Assembly: GCA_041584055.1 (NCBI GenBank)
Contig: JBFHER010000017.1
Location: 1 to 27,052, forward strand
Length of the DNA stretch: 27,052 nucleotides
Origin: JBFHER01 sp041584055
Lineage (GTDB): Bacteria > Bacteroidota > Bacteroidia > Bacteroidales > UBA5342
Direction: 5' to 3'
The position numbers and the translations under genes were made by a program. Positions 1 through 7,839 of this stretch are shown here, in pieces (position 1 is the stretch's first letter; every line of letters starts with the position of its first letter). A model generated the notes under the pieces. That model saw only the letters and a list, made by a program, of their open reading frames with translations, searched no databases and was not told where the DNA came from.

Positions 1-927
1 AAACAATTTGCGAAAACCGGAACCCCAAATGACAAAACAGTCTTGTTGGCAGGTTTTATGTCGCCGGCAGACTTACGCTATTTAAAGGAAGTAATGAACA
101 GCATGGCAATGCCATTTGTGCTGATTCCCGACTATTCAGAAACCATGGATAATCCACACTGGGATGAGTACAAGCTCTTGCCGGATGGTGGCACCACCAT
201 TCAAGAAATAGAAGAAGCAGGAAGTGCCAAGGCCTTCATTCAGTTTGGAGAAGTATTAAACAAAGGCCGTCTGGCAGGCCGTGTCTCCGGAGATAATTCT
301 GTGACATCAGCCTGTGATATTCTTGAGAAGGACTTCTCTGTTCCCGGCATGAAAGTGCCTTTCCCAATTGGGGTTGACAACAGCGACATCTTTTTTGATG
401 CACTTAAAAAAATATCCGGAAATGAACTGCCGGCCGAAGTGATAAAAGAACGCGGGCGTTTGGTTGATGCTTATATTGATGGTCACAAATACATCTTTGG
501 TAAGAAAGCGATGGTGTATGGCGAAGAGGATTTTGTAATTGCCATGGTCGGTTTCCTTACAGAAATTGGCATTGAGCCCATCATCATAGCAACAGGTGGC
601 GAAAGCAAGCTTTTTGAGATGCGAATCCGTGAATACAAGGGAACGGAAAACAGCACCATTCTGGCAGGCGGAGATTTTGAAGAGATGGCCGAATATGCAC
701 GAAGCATGAATCCAGATCTGATTGTTGGACACAGTAAGGGGTATTACATCGCAAGAGAATTGAAGATTCCCATGGTGCGTGTTGGATTTCCGGTGCATGA
801 CAGGGTGGGAGGACAACGAATTTTACATCTGGGTTATCGTGGAACCAATAACCTTTTCGACCTGATTGTCAATGCAATTATCGAAAGAAAACAGGACATT
901 AGCCCGGTTGGGTATAAATATATGTAA
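1..927 (+). CDS. nifN: Nitrogenase FeMo-cofactor scaffold NifN, 3' part (start outside window)
   Basis: The frame is open from base 1, so this is the C-terminal 308 residues of a protein that is usually about 450 long; the TTG at 43 is internal. NifN pairs with NifE to form the NifEN scaffold on which the NifB product is matured to FeMo-cofactor in the cytoplasm. The visible part shows the nitrogenase component 1-like fold: a GGTTIQEI segment, RGRLVDAYIDGHKYIFGKK near the middle, and a C-terminus with HDRVGGQRILHLGYRGT. These fit NifN better than NifK, which instead ends with an FPxxDRHHxHR type block. nifB follows after 70 bases, the classical nifEN-B order. Family assignment to nitrogenase component 1 is secure; NifN rather than NifK is an inference from motifs and context. 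Confidence 0.88.
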   Translation, partial: KQFAKTGTPNDKTVLLAGFMSPADLRYLKEVMNSMAMPFVLIPDYSETMDNPHWDEYKLLPDGGTTIQEIEEAGSAKAFIQFGEVLNKGRLAGRVSGDNSVTSACDILEKDFSVPGMKVPFPIGVDNSDIFFDALKKISGNELPAEVIKERGRLVDAYIDGHKYIFGKKAMVYGEEDFVIAMVGFLTEIGIEPIIIATGGESKLFEMRIREYKGTENSTILAGGDFEEMAEYARSMNPDLIVGHSKGYYIARELKIPMVRVGFPVHDRVGGQRILHLGYRGTNNLFDLIVNAIIERKQDISPVGYKYM

Positions 928-928
928 A

Positions 929-980
929 GGCGGATTGAGCGCCGTCTCAAATTAGAAAACAGACAGATTTTGAACTGTCT
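929..980 (+). other. Two small hairpins between nifN and nifB
   Basis: GGCG (929-932) pairs with CGCC (940-943), and AGACAG (961-966) pairs with CTGTCT (975-980) over an 8-base loop. No U-run follows directly, so full termination is unlikely. They may act as mRNA-processing or attenuation hairpins inside the operon; this is inference. Confidence 0.35.
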
Positions 981-997
981 CCTAAAAACACAAAAAT

Positions 998-2248
998 ATG
1001 AACGCTAAACACCCATGTTTCAACGTAGAAGCTAAAGGAAAGTACGGGAGAGTACATTTACCGGTAGCGCCAAAATGCAATATACAGTGTAATTATTGCA
1101 ATCGAAGTTACGATTGTGTGAACGAATCTCGTCCGGGTGTTACCTCTTCAGTTTTGACACCGCGTCAGGCGGTGGATTATTTAAAGGCACTGACTGAAAA
1201 GCACCCAAATATCACAGTGGCCGGTATCGCAGGTCCTGGGGATCCCTTTGCCACCCCGGACAGTACCATGGAGACCATCCGTTTGATGAAAGAGGAAACC
1301 CCCCAAATGATCGCCTGTCTCTCCAGCAATGGTTTAAATATTTCTCCCTATGTGGATGAATTGGCCGAACTGGGGGTGGATCATGTTACCATTACCATAA
1401 ATGGGATAGACACAGATGTAACAGAACCCGTGTACAGCTGGGTGCGGAATGGTAAGCAAATTTTCAGAGGTAAACAAGGGGCGGAGTTGTTGCTTGAAAA
1501 ACAACTTGAGGCTGTGAAGCTGCTCAAGGATAAAGGAATAACGGTAAAAATAAACACCATTGTAATGCCAGGGATCAACGAGATTCACATCCCTGAAATT
1601 GCCCAGCGTGTGAGTGAAATGGGGGCAGATACAATGAACCTGATTCCCCTGTATCCTGTGAAAGATACAATGTTTGAAGATGAAGAGGAGCCAAGCAAGG
1701 AATTGATGAAGGATTTGCGGAAGATGATCGGAACTTACATCAAACCGATGACGCATTGTGCAAGGTGCAGGGCGGATGCCGCAGGATTGCTGGGACAAGA
1801 CATTGAAGAAGCGAAACAAATGATTCGTGACTTTGCCATGAAACCCCGAATACAAGAGGAGCGCAAGTATGTGGCTGTGGCCTCCTACGAAGGGATGTTG
1901 GTGAATCAACACCTGGGGGAAGCCCGTGACTTCTATATTTTTGAAGAAACATCTGCAGGTTATAAAATGAAGAAACAACGACAGGCGCCCGCAAAAGGCG
2001 GCGGTGCAAAACGTTGGGCTGACATGGCTGATGTTTTATCTGACTGCAGAGCTGTTTTGGTCGGAGGAGCTGGTTCTACACCCTATCAGTATCTGAGTAA
2101 GTCGGGTATCGAAATCATTGAAATGACAGGCCTGATTGACGATGGTTTAGATGCCGTATTTAAAGGTAAAGAACTTAAAACAATGAAGAAACGGGATGCT
2201 TTTGAATGTGGAAGCGAATGTAGTGGCACAGGAACAGGATGTGGTTGA
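998..2248 (+). CDS. nifB: Nitrogenase cofactor biosynthesis radical SAM protein NifB
   Basis: NifB uses SAM radical chemistry to fuse two [4Fe-4S] units and insert carbide and sulfur, giving NifB-co, the core of FeMo-cofactor. The 416-residue protein starts MNAKHPCFN and shows the radical SAM CX3CX2C motif at C27, C31 and C34 (KCNIQCNYCNRSYDC), then ESRPGV, and AGPGDPFA in the SAM-binding region, all typical of NifB. Residues from about 290 to 390 (VAVASYEGMLVNQHLGEA...) form a NifX/NafY-like C-terminal domain, so this is the two-domain form. The extreme C-terminus is Cys-rich (C404, C408, C415, ending GTGTGCG), an extra feature that resembles the tail of the NifX-like protein at 11054-11446. 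It lies between nifN and a ferredoxin in one operon. Identification is very secure. Confidence 0.97.
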   Translation: MNAKHPCFNVEAKGKYGRVHLPVAPKCNIQCNYCNRSYDCVNESRPGVTSSVLTPRQAVDYLKALTEKHPNITVAGIAGPGDPFATPDSTMETIRLMKEETPQMIACLSSNGLNISPYVDELAELGVDHVTITINGIDTDVTEPVYSWVRNGKQIFRGKQGAELLLEKQLEAVKLLKDKGITVKINTIVMPGINEIHIPEIAQRVSEMGADTMNLIPLYPVKDTMFEDEEEPSKELMKDLRKMIGTYIKPMTHCARCRADAAGLLGQDIEEAKQMIRDFAMKPRIQEERKYVAVASYEGMLVNQHLGEARDFYIFEETSAGYKMKKQRQAPAKGGGAKRWADMADVLSDCRAVLVGGAGSTPYQYLSKSGIEIIEMTGLIDDGLDAVFKGKELKTMKKRDAFECGSECSGTGTGCG

Positions 2249-2422
2249 CCTTCCCTTAGGGGCATCAACGGTCTTTCGTTCGGTGCAAGAAACAGGAGAA
2301 ATGGGCGATAGGAAGAGATCGTTAAGACCCGTCTCTCCGAAACTTATCCCTATTTTCAAATAAAAAGCACCTTATTGGAAGAAAACAAAAAGAACAATTA
2401 ATAAAGCAAAAAGCAAACTATC
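2249..2422 (+). other. Gap between nifB and ferredoxin gene
   Basis: This 174-base gap holds one imperfect stem (AGAGAT at about 2313-2318 against GTCTCT at about 2330-2335, with a G-U pair) and then a purine/A-rich stretch leading to the ferredoxin start. I see no coding frame, no Shine-Dalgarno and no convincing promoter in it. Confidence 0.3.
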
Positions 2423-2728
2423 ATGAAAAAACCGGAATTTCAAATTTTAGTGTGCAACTCATACAGGGTGGCAGGTGATGCACAAGGTTATTGTAATAAA
2501 AACGGAGCAACAGACTTCATTCCATACATTGTTGAAGAGTGTTCAGATCGAGGAATCGATGCTGCAGTCACATCAACAGCATGTCTCAATGTATGTGCAC
2601 AGGGACCTGTTATGGTGATTCAACCAAACAACCTATGGTATGGCGGCATTACCGAAGAACGCATTGATGAAATATTGGATGCACTTGAAGAAGGGGAAGC
2701 TGTTGAAGAATACCTGATTGCCGACTAA
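2423..2728 (+). CDS. Thioredoxin-fold [2Fe-2S] ferredoxin in nif operon
   Basis: A 101-residue protein of the Shethna-I / Clostridium pasteurianum type [2Fe-2S] ferredoxins, which have a thioredoxin-like fold. The four cluster ligands are visible as C11 and C24 (a C-X12-C spacing) and C54 and C58 (STACLNVCAQGP, C-X3-C). The GPVMVI and WYGGI segments after the second pair are also typical. In other diazotrophs this ferredoxin is co-transcribed with nifB or nifEN and is thought to carry electrons in nitrogenase or cofactor assembly; that role is inferred here. The acidic C-terminus (about residues 85-101) suits docking with a redox partner. No gene symbol is firmly fixed for it. Confidence 0.92.
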   Translation: MKKPEFQILVCNSYRVAGDAQGYCNKNGATDFIPYIVEECSDRGIDAAVTSTACLNVCAQGPVMVIQPNNLWYGGITEERIDEILDALEEGEAVEEYLIAD

Positions 2729-2737
2729 CAAGCCAGG

Positions 2738-2763
2738 GCAGGTCGGCCTGAGTGTCGACCTGT
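2738..2763 (+). terminator. Stem-loop between ferredoxin and nifV
   Basis: GCAGGTCG (2738-2745) pairs with CGACCTGT (2756-2763), 8 bp including one G-U, with a 10-base loop. It is the strongest hairpin of the operon but lacks a following T-run, so partial termination or mRNA stabilisation is as likely as a true terminator. Confidence 0.4.
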
Positions 2764-2846
2764 CAGCATCTACCCTGAGTCACTCACGTTTTGCTCATAT
2801 TCTGATTTGTGTTGAAAATCCTGATTCACTTTAATATTTGAATGTT

Positions 2847-3965
2847 ATGGCAAAAAATAAAAAATACATCGTTGATACCACTCTGAGAGATGGAGAACAG
2901 GCACCTGGCGTGGTTTTCTTTAAACCGGATAAGCTGGAGATTGCAAAGGAACTGGATAAACTGGGTGTTGAGGAATTGGAGATTGGGACGCCTGCCATGG
3001 GAAAGGAGGAGATATTTGACATGCAGTCAATTGTAGCCTTGAATGCCGGATTTAAAACTATCGCCTGGTGTCGGGCTGTAGCATCAGACATTGAAGCTGC
3101 TCACCAGGTAGGTGTGGATGCTGTAAATATTTCATTTCCTGTATCTCAGGTTCTGCTTGCAGCCATGGAAAAAGATTTCGCCTGGGTGTATAACCAAATG
3201 ACGGAGTTGATTGGCAAAGCAAAAAGTTTATTCGATTTTGTATATGTTGGAGCACAGGATGCATCAAGAGCAGAGTATGCCTTTCTGTGTAAATTTTGCT
3301 CTAAAGCCATTGATTTGGGGGTTGATCGGATTCGCATCGCCGATACTGTTGGAATAATGAATCCTATGTCGGTAAAAACGCTGTTTGAACAATTGTCGTC
3401 TGAGTTTCCTGAAACCGACTTTGAGTTTCATCCACACAATGACATGGGGATGGCAACAGCCAATGCTCTGACAGCCTTAATGTCAGGAGCAACAGGGGTG
3501 AGTTGCACCGTTAATGGTTTGGGCGAACGAGCGGGGAATGCGTCTCTCGAAGAATTAATTATTGCCATGCATCAGGCTGAGATCGGGAATGAATATGATA
3601 TTTCAACAATCAACAATTTATCCAAACTTGTTGAACGACACTCAGGGATGACGCTTCAGGCATCAAAACCCATTGTGGGAGAAAATGCATTTTCACATGA
3701 GTCAGGAATTCATACCCATTGCCTGATTAAAAATAAAATGTCCTATCAGCCTTTTGACGAGGCCATCATCGGGAAAAAGAACAATCGGTTTGTGTTTGGA
3801 AAACATTCTGGGAAAGCATCTATTGAACATTTTTTTAAGGACAAGGGAATAAATTTAAGCTCAATTCAGTTGATGATGATCATGAGCCACATAAAATCAA
3901 TGGCGCATAAAACAAAATCAGCGCTAAGTGACGGTCATTTGCTTCAGGCTTACCAGCAATTGTAA
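2847..3965 (+). CDS. nifV: Homocitrate synthase NifV
   Basis: NifV condenses acetyl-CoA with 2-oxoglutarate to homocitrate, the organic ligand of FeMo-cofactor. The 372-residue protein begins MAKNKKYIVDTTLRDGEQAPGV, with the DTTLRDGEQ signature of the isopropylmalate/homocitrate synthase family; ELEIGTPAMG, FHPHNDMGMATANAL (metal-binding HxH) and NGLGERAGNA follow in the expected order, and GENAFSHESGIHTHC lies in the C-terminal part. The start at ATG 2847 is preferred over the in-frame TTG nine bases earlier because the DTTLRDGEQ motif then sits at the usual distance. The protein is close to the usual 375-380 length and lacks the long leucine-sensing regulatory domain of LeuA. The nif neighbours make NifV, rather than LeuA or lysine-pathway homocitrate synthase, the best call. 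Confidence 0.95.
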   Translation: MAKNKKYIVDTTLRDGEQAPGVVFFKPDKLEIAKELDKLGVEELEIGTPAMGKEEIFDMQSIVALNAGFKTIAWCRAVASDIEAAHQVGVDAVNISFPVSQVLLAAMEKDFAWVYNQMTELIGKAKSLFDFVYVGAQDASRAEYAFLCKFCSKAIDLGVDRIRIADTVGIMNPMSVKTLFEQLSSEFPETDFEFHPHNDMGMATANALTALMSGATGVSCTVNGLGERAGNASLEELIIAMHQAEIGNEYDISTINNLSKLVERHSGMTLQASKPIVGENAFSHESGIHTHCLIKNKMSYQPFDEAIIGKKNNRFVFGKHSGKASIEHFFKDKGINLSSIQLMMIMSHIKSMAHKTKSALSDGHLLQAYQQL

Positions 3966-3980
3966 TTAAAATGAGGGATT

Positions 3981-5090
3981 ATGTATCGATTTTTAATTTC
4001 ATGTTGCCTGTATATGGCTTGTTCACTTTTTTCACTTGCAACGCAACCGGAAGTTGTATTTAAACCATTTCTTAAAACGCAGCTATGGAATGCTGTATCT
4101 GCAGACGATGTCTCAACTTATATTCGAAGAGGAAGAGTGGGGATGGGAATCACACTTGGAAATACCTGGGCATTTAGCACGTGTCTGGAATTTGATAATA
4201 CGGGAAAAGACCAGTGGGCGATCCCTTCAGGAAGTTTAAGTGATGCCAATGTAGGCTTGTGGGACATGTATTTATCCTGGAAGCCTTTAAGCGATAAAAA
4301 CATCCTGGTGATAACCAGCGGTTATACATTGCCGCAATTGAGCCGTGAGGTCATGACTAAACCCTGGTTCATTCCTTCCCTTGAAAAGGCAAAGTCTTCA
4401 ACATTTCTAAGAAATTTTGTCACGGGAAAGAGCAATGGTATTTCTCCCATGGTAAATGTTGGTGGTGTTTTCGGAGGAGATCATCATTGGTACGAATACA
4501 ATGCATCTCTTATTCAGGCCGGGAAAGATGTTCATAATGAGAACAGTTTAGCGGAACTGCTTGCCGGAAGATTCAATCTGGGGCTTGGTAAAAAAATGCC
4601 ATATCGCTATAAGAAAAAGTCGATTCTGTCGGCTGAACACAATGCCCTGGTGATTGGCATCAATGGCTCTTATCAGGGAGAGACTCAGGACTTTGATGCA
4701 AATATGTCTTATGGCCTGGATCTTATTGGGAACCTGAAAGGTTTAAAGGCTTCTGCAGAGTATTCCAGGATGACTAGAATGATAGATGACGACGTTTTTA
4801 AAGGGAATACGGGATTTGTACGAATAAGTTACAATGAGGAAATATCCAATGCCAGGCGCTGTGAAGCATCCCTGATGTTTACTTTTTATGATTTTGATTC
4901 CAATCCGTTTGGTTTGAAGTCAGGAACTTCATCTTATTTTGATGTCGGCTTTGATTTTTATGCCAGTGCCAATGTGGTGAAGGTGTCATTGCATTATACC
5001 TGTAGCGCCGATGAGTCGTTTTATAATATCAACCTGTCAGATCACAAACCAGAAGCCCTGGTTCTTGGCTTACAATTTATTTTAATTTAA
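3981..5090 (+). CDS. Predicted outer-membrane beta-barrel (porin-like) protein in nif operon
   Basis: A 369-residue protein with an N-terminal signal peptide (MYRFLISCCLYMACSLFSLA, probable cleavage near residue 20). The mature part is rich in alternating hydrophobic/polar, aromatic-flanked strands (for example GVFGGDHHWYEYNASLIQAG and SSYFDVGFDFYASANVVKVSL) and ends LVLGLQFILI, as outer-membrane barrels do. It resembles phosphate-selective or general porins in layout, but I do not recognise an exact family. It begins 15 bases after nifV and is followed 11 bases later by the next gene, so it is almost surely co-transcribed with the nif genes. With modABC nearby, uptake of molybdate or another nif-related anion across the outer membrane is a reasonable guess; nothing in the sequence proves the substrate. 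Confidence 0.75.
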   Translation: MYRFLISCCLYMACSLFSLATQPEVVFKPFLKTQLWNAVSADDVSTYIRRGRVGMGITLGNTWAFSTCLEFDNTGKDQWAIPSGSLSDANVGLWDMYLSWKPLSDKNILVITSGYTLPQLSREVMTKPWFIPSLEKAKSSTFLRNFVTGKSNGISPMVNVGGVFGGDHHWYEYNASLIQAGKDVHNENSLAELLAGRFNLGLGKKMPYRYKKKSILSAEHNALVIGINGSYQGETQDFDANMSYGLDLIGNLKGLKASAEYSRMTRMIDDDVFKGNTGFVRISYNEEISNARRCEASLMFTFYDFDSNPFGLKSGTSSYFDVGFDFYASANVVKVSLHYTCSADESFYNINLSDHKPEALVLGLQFILI

Positions 5091-5101
5091 AAGAAAACAT
5101 T

Positions 5102-5482
5102 ATGGATCAGATTATGTCAGTATACAAAGAAGGTGAAAGTTTTTATTCGAAGTTAATAAAGATGGATCTGGATACCCTCAAGCTGGGTTCGGATGTTGTT
5201 TATAACCTTATTTGCCTGTCAGCGGAAGCCTTGCTCACTTCCATCCTGTTAAAAAACAACGAAAGTGTGGAACATGGTTCCATTTCTGCCATGTTGAAGA
5301 CAGCCAGCAAATACATTGAAGTAAGTGAGGAACTTCTGAACGAGGCACGATTCATGAATCGGTTTCATACCTGGTGTGCCCTTGATGCAATCCCATCAAG
5401 ACAAGCAAGCTCTGAGGAACTAAAGCGAATGGTGAATTCGGTAACTCAAATCAGAGAAATAGTAAAATGTAATTTAAATTAA
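5102..5482 (+). CDS. Small HEPN-like all-helical protein of unknown function
   Basis: A 126-residue, probably fully helical, cytoplasmic protein with no signal peptide. The segment VVYNLICLSAEALLTSILLKNN near residues 33-54 looks like the first long helices of HEPN-fold proteins, and a second helical half (ARFMNRFHTWCALDAIP, then SEELKRMVNSVTQIREIVK) closes a four-helix pattern. The usual HEPN RNase motif (R-X4-6-H) is not clearly present; R-F-H near residue 92 is only a loose echo, so an enzyme activity is not claimed. It starts 11 bases after the porin-like gene and ends the operon before nifA. HEPN proteins often pair with nucleotidyltransferases, but none is present here. Function unknown; fold assignment is tentative. 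Confidence 0.65.
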   Translation: MDQIMSVYKEGESFYSKLIKMDLDTLKLGSDVVYNLICLSAEALLTSILLKNNESVEHGSISAMLKTASKYIEVSEELLNEARFMNRFHTWCALDAIPSRQASSEELKRMVNSVTQIREIVKCNLN

Positions 5483-5563
5483 AAGAATCTTATTGAAAGG
5501 TGTCGTATTTATGTAAATAGCTCGAATGTGCTGCCATAAAGTAAGATAATGCTATTTAAAATG

Positions 5564-5582
5564 AATAAAAATACATTTTATT
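5564..5582. promoter_or_regulatory. AT-rich inverted repeat overlapping the nifA -33 region
   Basis: AATAAAA (5564-5570) and TTTTATT (5576-5582) form perfect 7-bp arms around five bases. The right arm overlaps the proposed -33 element of the nifA promoter, where a repressor or activator could compete with RNA polymerase. Confidence 0.35.
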
Positions 5583-5612
5583 GAAAAATAAGGTTGTAAA
5601 ATGCTAAATTTG
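5580..5612 (+). promoter_or_regulatory. Bacteroidota-type sigma-A promoter of nifA
   Basis: TAAATTTG at 5605-5612 matches the -7 consensus TAnnTTTG exactly, and ATTG at 5580-5583 serves as the -33 element with a 21-base spacer. The start of transcription would be near 5616, leaving a leader of about 26 bases before the nifA ATG at 5642. This gives nifA transcription independent of the upstream nif operon. Confidence 0.6.
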
Positions 5613-5641
5613 TACCGGATTATTTGGACATAATTTTGGCA

Positions 5642-7204
5642 ATGGAATTGATAAAATGTGAGAAAACGCACGAAGGGTGTTATGGATACAAGGAGTTAAC
5701 CTTGCTCTTTGATATCTCTACACAATTAATGCGAAGCAGGGATGTAACTTCAGAATTACCTTTGATATTAAAAAAGGTTTGTGAATATCTGGATGCGGAG
5801 AGTTCTTTTCTGACCGTTTTGGAGCAGGAAAATTCGAAAATATTTATCGAGGTTGCGCATGGCTTAAGTCCTGCACAGCTCTCCAGAGGAAAATACAAGC
5901 TTGGGGAAGGAATCATTGGTCGCGTGGTAGAGACGGCAATGCCGGTGGTTGTTGAAGAAATATCCAAATCAAGGCTGTTTCTGAATAAAACAAAACAGGA
6001 TCTGAAGGTTGATGGGCAGGAATTAACATTTATCTGTGTGCCGGTTATGTTGGATGGAAAGGTGGCTGGCGCACTTTCAATGACACGGAAATTTAACCCT
6101 AAGATTACCATCGAAGAGAGCAAACGAATCATTTCCATCGTCGGTTCCATCATTGCACAGGCTGTGCAGGTGCGCCAGGAACGCATGACAGAGATTGAGG
6201 GTTTGAAAAAGGAAAATCGCGCTCTGCAGGAACGGGTTGGCACGGAAAAGACGCCTTCAAATATGATCGGGAATTCATCCCGGATGCGCGACGTATATAC
6301 TTTGATCGACATGGTGGCTCCCACCATCTCAACAGTGTTGATCAGGGGTGAAAGTGGCTGTGGGAAAGAACTGGTGGCAGATGCCATTCATCGTAGCAGC
6401 TTACGTGAAAACATGCCGTTTATTAAAGTAAATTGCTCTGCCTTGCCGGAATCTTTAATCGAAAGTGAATTGTTTGGCCACGAAAAAGGGGCATTTACCG
6501 GTGCAGATCAACAACGAAAGGGGCGTTTTGAAATGGCCGATGGGGGGACCATTTTTCTGGATGAAATCGGTGACTTGCCAATGACCACCCAGGTGAAGCT
6601 GTTGCGGGTCATGCAGGAGAAATCTTTCGAACGTATTGGAGGAAGTGAAACCATAGAATCAGATGTGCGAATTATTTGTGCAACCAACAGAAATCTTGAG
6701 GAGCTGATTGCAGAAGGGACTTTTCGCGAGGATTTTTACTATCGCATCAATGTGTTTCCATTGTTTCTGCCACCCTTGCGAGACAGGCGAAACGATGTGC
6801 CAATGTTGGTTGATCACTTTATCACCAAGTTTAACAAGATGAACGGAGCAGCCATAAAACGCATTACAACAACCGCAATAAACATGCTGATGGTTTACTC
6901 ATGGCCCGGTAATGTCAGGGAACTTGAAAATGTAATTGAACGTGCCTGTATTCTCTCTACCGACATGGTTATTCACAGTTATAATTTACCTCCAACCCTG
7001 CAAACCGCAGATTCATCAAATACAAAAACAAAAGGTGGACTGGCATATGTGGTGGAGAAGATTGAGAAACAATTAATCATTGAAGCCCTGGTGACGACCA
7101 AAGGAAATATGACCAAAGCGGCAGAACAATTGATGATTACGGAGCGTATGATGGGGTCCCGGATAACAAAGTATAACATCGAGGTTTGGCGTTACAAACT
7201 ATAA
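5642..7204 (+). CDS. nifA: NifA-family sigma54-dependent nif activator (GAF, AAA+, HTH)
   Basis: A 520-residue enhancer-binding protein that would activate nif promoters with sigma54 RNA polymerase. Domains in order: N-terminal GAF (about 25-175), a short linker helix rich in charged residues, AAA+ (about 208-440) and a C-terminal Fis-type helix-turn-helix (about 480-520, GNMTKAAEQLMITERMMGSRI). The Walker A is GESGCGKE (236-243), the sigma54-contacting loop is GAFTGA (283-288), and FLDEIGDLP is the Walker B region. ATG 5642 is chosen over the in-frame TTG at 5624. The C-terminal pattern and the nif neighbourhood favour NifA over other EBPs. The C-X4-C oxygen/metal-sensing linker of rhizobial NifA is absent between AAA+ and HTH, and no nifL is seen, so control by the GAF domain or by PII-type proteins outside the window is inferred. 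Confidence 0.92.
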   Translation: MELIKCEKTHEGCYGYKELTLLFDISTQLMRSRDVTSELPLILKKVCEYLDAESSFLTVLEQENSKIFIEVAHGLSPAQLSRGKYKLGEGIIGRVVETAMPVVVEEISKSRLFLNKTKQDLKVDGQELTFICVPVMLDGKVAGALSMTRKFNPKITIEESKRIISIVGSIIAQAVQVRQERMTEIEGLKKENRALQERVGTEKTPSNMIGNSSRMRDVYTLIDMVAPTISTVLIRGESGCGKELVADAIHRSSLRENMPFIKVNCSALPESLIESELFGHEKGAFTGADQQRKGRFEMADGGTIFLDEIGDLPMTTQVKLLRVMQEKSFERIGGSETIESDVRIICATNRNLEELIAEGTFREDFYYRINVFPLFLPPLRDRRNDVPMLVDHFITKFNKMNGAAIKRITTTAINMLMVYSWPGNVRELENVIERACILSTDMVIHSYNLPPTLQTADSSNTKTKGGLAYVVEKIEKQLIIEALVTTKGNMTKAAEQLMITERMMGSRITKYNIEVWRYKL

Positions 7205-7208
7205 ACTT

Positions 7209-7268
7209 GTATGCGATGGCATACTGTTTCTGAGTTTAAACAGTTGGTTGTCAGGTTTATAATAACCT
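7209..7268 (+). terminator. Cluster of three hairpins after nifA
   Basis: GTATGC (7209-7214)/GCATAC (7219-7224), ACTGTTT (7223-7229)/AAACAGT (7238-7244) and AGGTT (7253-7257)/AACCT (7264-7268) follow the nifA stop. The first two share two bases, so they are alternative folds. Together they probably end the nifA transcript, although no strong T-run is present. The rest of the gap to 7350 shows no further feature. Confidence 0.45.
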
Positions 7269-7350
7269 TCCTGCCTCTAAAAAAACAGTCAGACGCAAGC
7301 ATGTTAAACGGCTGGAATCCTAATAAAATCATTATAATATAAATCAATAG

Positions 7351-7821
7351 ATGGCAGCAACCCGGTTTGAGATAATTGATTTTTCACTGCTACATCACAG
7401 AATTGCGCTGGTTAAGCTTTTGAATGATTATATGATGGATGAGATGGGAAATAAGAAACCATTTGATCCGGCCTTGCATGGTCAGGTTTTGTCAGATCTG
7501 GAGAAGCATCCGTCATACATTGGATTTTTGCTAAAGGTGGAAGATACTTTTGTGGCTTTGGCAAATTGTTTTGTGAATTACTCCACGTTTCAGGGAAGAC
7601 ATTTGCTTAACATTCACGATTACATCGTTTCTAAAGAACATCGGGGAATGGGTTACGGAAAAGCATTACTCCACGAGCTCATCATATATGCGAAGGAGAA
7701 AGGATACTGTCGTATCAATCTGGAAGTCAGAGAGGACAATGTGAAGGCATGTGCCTTGTATAAAAGTCTTGGTTTTGATCAGTGCCAGCCAAATATGTTC
7801 TTCTGGCAAAAAGTTTTGTAA
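7351..7821 (+). CDS. GNAT-family N-acetyltransferase
   Basis: A 156-residue protein with the GNAT fold. The acetyl-CoA binding motif A is visible as VSKEHRGMGYGKALLHELIIYA (about residues 94-115; HRGMGYGKAL is the R/Q-x-x-G-x-G/A loop), followed by CRINLEVREDNVKACALYKSLGF, the usual motif B where a Tyr precedes the SLGF turn. It transfers an acetyl group from acetyl-CoA to an amine; the substrate cannot be told. It lies between the nifA terminator region and modA (41-base gap), so it may be transcribed with modABC. No known nif role; it may simply be a neighbour. Confidence 0.85.
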   Translation: MAATRFEIIDFSLLHHRIALVKLLNDYMMDEMGNKKPFDPALHGQVLSDLEKHPSYIGFLLKVEDTFVALANCFVNYSTFQGRHLLNIHDYIVSKEHRGMGYGKALLHELIIYAKEKGYCRINLEVREDNVKACALYKSLGFDQCQPNMFFWQKVL

Positions 7822-7839
7822 TAATTCAAACTCGATCAT

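Noticed and set aside
307..816. Long minus-strand reading frame of 169 codons opposite nifN
   Set aside because: It lies fully within nifN, shows no recognisable domain, and its composition (His/Cys-rich, no hydrophobic pattern) is that of a complement of coding DNA.
1334..1978. 214-codon minus-strand frame opposite nifB
   Set aside because: nifB is certain on the plus strand with all motifs; the opposite frame has no family features.
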